Below, piece by piece: positions 6,341 through 7,892 of a stretch of 7,892 nt of DNA. Origin of the DNA: Pseudomonadota bacterium (GTDB taxonomy: Bacteria > Pseudomonadota > Alphaproteobacteria > Rhizobiales > Xanthobacteraceae); the NCBI GenBank assembly GCA_021779635.1, contig JAJYAH010000220.1, forward strand, positions 1,285-9,176. The letters run 5' to 3'. The translations under genes were made by a program, and so were the position numbers. How positions within the stretch are numbered: the stretch's first letter is position 1; each line of letters opens with the position of its first letter. Below the pieces are notes generated by a model. The model made no database searches and was not told the DNA's origin. It saw nothing but the letters and a program-made list of their open reading frames with translations.

Positions 6341-7302
6341 ACGTGGCCGAAAGGCTCATGCAGGTCCGCGTCAAGCGGATTAGCTATGAAGCGGAGAGCA
6401 TCAATTCATATGAATTGGTGGCTCCGACAGGAGATGATTTGGTTGCATTCACCGCAGGAAGCCACATCGACCTGCATCTATCCAACGGCATGATCCGCAG
6501 CTATTCGCTGGTGAATGATCAATCCGAGCGAAATCGGTACGTCATTGCTGTCAACAAGGATGCCGCGAGTCGGGGCGGCTCCAGCAACATCCACGAGACC
6601 CTGCGGGCAGGGGACCTGATTACAGTCTCACATCCGAAGAACAATTTCGGTTTGGAGGAGAACGCAAGCCATTCGGTTCTTATCGCGGGCGGAATTGGAA
6701 TTACGCCGCTCCTATCAATGATCCGCCGGCTGGGCGCGCTCGGTCGCTCCTGGGAGCTTCATTACGCAGCCAGATCGCGTTCAGCTGCGGCGTTCCTCGA
6801 TGAGCTGAGTAATCTTGGATCCGACGCCGCGAAATTGCACCTGCATTTCGATCACGAGCATTCGGGCCGCATACTCGACCTCTCGACAATCGTCAAAAAC
6901 GCACCAGGTCATGCCCACCTCTACTGCTGCGGTCCGGTGACCATGCTCGAAGCCTTTGAGGCGGCGACAGCCGATCGGCCAGCCGCACGCGTGCACGTTG
7001 AATATTTCAAGGCCAAGGAAAAGCCGGCCTTGGAAGGAGGCTTCGAGGTCAGGCTCGCGCGTAGCAACCAGACCGTCATGGTTGAGCCAGGCGGGACGAT
7101 CCTGAACGCCCTGCTGGATGCCGGGATTACCGTGAACTATTCCTGCTCGGAAGGGGTCTGCGGCACCTGCGAGACGCGGGTCATCGCGGGAATACCGGAT
7201 CATCGCGACCTTTTCCTCGGCAAGGAGGAGCAGGCGGCTAACAACACCATGATGATCTGCTGCTCCGGCTCGAAATCGAGCACGCTCGTTCTGGATCTTT
7301 GA
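6337..7302 (+). CDS. Phthalate-dioxygenase-reductase-type oxidoreductase (FMN, NAD, 2Fe-2S)
   Basis: The 321-residue protein should carry electrons from NAD(P)H through FMN and a 2Fe-2S centre to the Rieske oxygenase encoded just upstream. Domains run in the phthalate dioxygenase reductase order. First is a flavin-binding barrel with RSYSLVND (54-61) and GGSSNIHETLRAGD (80-93). Next is the NAD domain with IAGGIGITPLLSMIRRLG (116-133) and YCCGPVTMLEAFE (196-208). Last is a C-terminal plant-type ferredoxin domain with Cys270, Cys275, Cys278 and Cys308 (C-x4-C-x2-C-x29-C). The length is normal for the family. The GTG start at 6337 overlaps the oxygenase stop in a GTGA junction, pointing to translational coupling; a GTG at 6343 and an ATG at 6358 are possible alternatives, as no strong ribosome binding site is seen. 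VanB-type demethylase reductases share this architecture, so hydroxylation and O-demethylation remain equally possible for the pair. Confidence 0.95.
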   Translation: MNVAERLMQVRVKRISYEAESINSYELVAPTGDDLVAFTAGSHIDLHLSNGMIRSYSLVNDQSERNRYVIAVNKDAASRGGSSNIHETLRAGDLITVSHPKNNFGLEENASHSVLIAGGIGITPLLSMIRRLGALGRSWELHYAARSRSAAAFLDELSNLGSDAAKLHLHFDHEHSGRILDLSTIVKNAPGHAHLYCCGPVTMLEAFEAATADRPAARVHVEYFKAKEKPALEGGFEVRLARSNQTVMVEPGGTILNALLDAGITVNYSCSEGVCGTCETRVIAGIPDHRDLFLGKEEQAANNTMMICCSGSKSSTLVLDL

Positions 7303-7313
7303 TGCTATCAATC

Positions 7314-7319
7314 GAGAGG
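7314..7319 (+). promoter_or_regulatory. Ribosome binding site of the solute-binding protein gene
   Basis: GAGAGG lies 8 nt before the ATG at 7328, in the 25-nt gap after the reductase. The short gap without a visible terminator suggests continued transcription from the Rieske operon. Confidence 0.6.
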
Positions 7320-7327
7320 CACTACAT

Positions 7328-7892
7328 ATGAAAAGGCTGTCGCGACTCCTCGGAATACCGCTTCTCGCACTTGCCGCATTCTGCCCCGCGTTCGCCGAGA
7401 CGCCGCGATCGATCAAGATCGGCGTGCTCAATGACGCCTCAGGACCGTACTCCGACAATGCCGGCGAAGGCTCCGTCACGGCGGCCAAGATGGCAGCAGA
7501 AGACTTCATGCAGACGCATCCCGACTTTAAGGTCGAGATTATCTCGGCAGATCATCAGAACAAGGCTGGCGTTGGTGTCGCGATCGCGCGCCGTTGGATC
7601 GAACAGGAGCATGTCGATGCGATTGCGGACGTCCCGAACTCCGCCGTAGGTCTGGCCGTGAACGAGGTGGTACGCAGCAGCAAGGCGGCGCTGATCGCCT
7701 CGAGCGCCGCTTCGTCCGATCTCACCGGCAAACACTGCTCTCCCAACACAATTCAGTGGACGTTCGATACTTGGGCCGCGTTCCATGCGATCGGCGACTA
7801 TCTCGTCCATCATGGCGGCAAAAAATGGTACTTCATCGCGACCGACAACGCGCTCGGTAAATCCATGGTTCGCGATGGTATTGCGATCATCA
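7328..7892 (+). CDS. ABC transporter periplasmic solute-binding protein (branched-chain amino acid/aromatic acid type), 3'-truncated
   Basis: An open frame from the ATG at 7328 runs off the window, giving 188 of an expected 390-410 residues. It begins with a Sec signal peptide: MKRLSRLL, a hydrophobic stretch, then AFA-ET, with likely cleavage after residue 23. The Cys at 19 is not in a good lipobox, so a soluble periplasmic protein is expected. The mature part starts SIKIGVLNDASGPYSDNAG (28-46), the ligand-contacting opening of type I periplasmic binding proteins (Peripla_BP_6, LivK-like). AARMA-like AAKMAAEDF, ISADHQNKAGVGVAIARRWI and the DAIADVPNSAVGLAVNEV stretch follow, all expected for the first lobe. 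Members of this family beside degradation genes often bind aromatic or aliphatic carboxylates rather than amino acids. The permease and ATPase genes presumably lie beyond the window. It probably imports the substrate of the oxygenase or of the CoA pathway; this is inferred from context. Confidence 0.92.
   Translation, partial: MKRLSRLLGIPLLALAAFCPAFAETPRSIKIGVLNDASGPYSDNAGEGSVTAAKMAAEDFMQTHPDFKVEIISADHQNKAGVGVAIARRWIEQEHVDAIADVPNSAVGLAVNEVVRSSKAALIASSAASSDLTGKHCSPNTIQWTFDTWAAFHAIGDYLVHHGGKKWYFIATDNALGKSMVRDGIAII

Overview
The window is a GC-rich, densely packed bacterial catabolic region. Codon use, gene style and the mix of families suggest an alphaproteobacterium of the Bradyrhizobium/Rhodopseudomonas kind. 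That is an impression from the sequence; no marker gene is present to confirm it. I see no rRNA, tRNA, CRISPR array, transposase or phage gene.

Left block (1-3969, + strand): the 3' part of a crotonase-superfamily gene (enoyl-CoA hydratase-like), then a 747-residue single-chain protein made of two acyl-CoA dehydrogenase (ACAD) units, then a family III (CaiB/BaiF) CoA-transferase. Gaps are 8 and 10 nt, so this reads as one operon for CoA-dependent degradation of an organic acid. The crotonase lacks both glutamates of classical hydratases. In the fused dehydrogenase only the second half keeps a plausible catalytic base.

Centre (3970-4671): a MarR-family regulator on the - strand, convergent with the CoA-transferase (17 nt between stop codons) and divergent from the next operon. 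The divergent intergenic region holds a perfect 12-bp palindrome made of two abutting TACGTA units, lying in a candidate promoter for the rightward operon. It is the best operator candidate in the window.

Right block (4672-7892, + strand): a small HicB-like protein with no HicA partner, a phthalate-type Rieske oxygenase alpha subunit, its phthalate-dioxygenase-reductase-type partner (FMN/NAD/2Fe-2S; 4-nt overlap), and the start of a periplasmic ABC-transporter solute-binding protein of the branched-chain amino acid/aromatic acid type, cut by the window edge.

Taken together, the genes suggest uptake by an ABC transporter, oxygenation by a two-component Rieske enzyme, CoA activation by CoA transfer, then dehydrogenation and crotonase chemistry, with a MarR switch probably sensing the substrate or a CoA thioester. 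The substrate cannot be read from the sequence; an aromatic or alicyclic carboxylate is the most natural guess. The less ordinary elements are the orphan HicB-like protein leading the oxygenase operon, the pseudo-heterodimeric ACAD fusion, and the crotonase without the usual acid/base residues.
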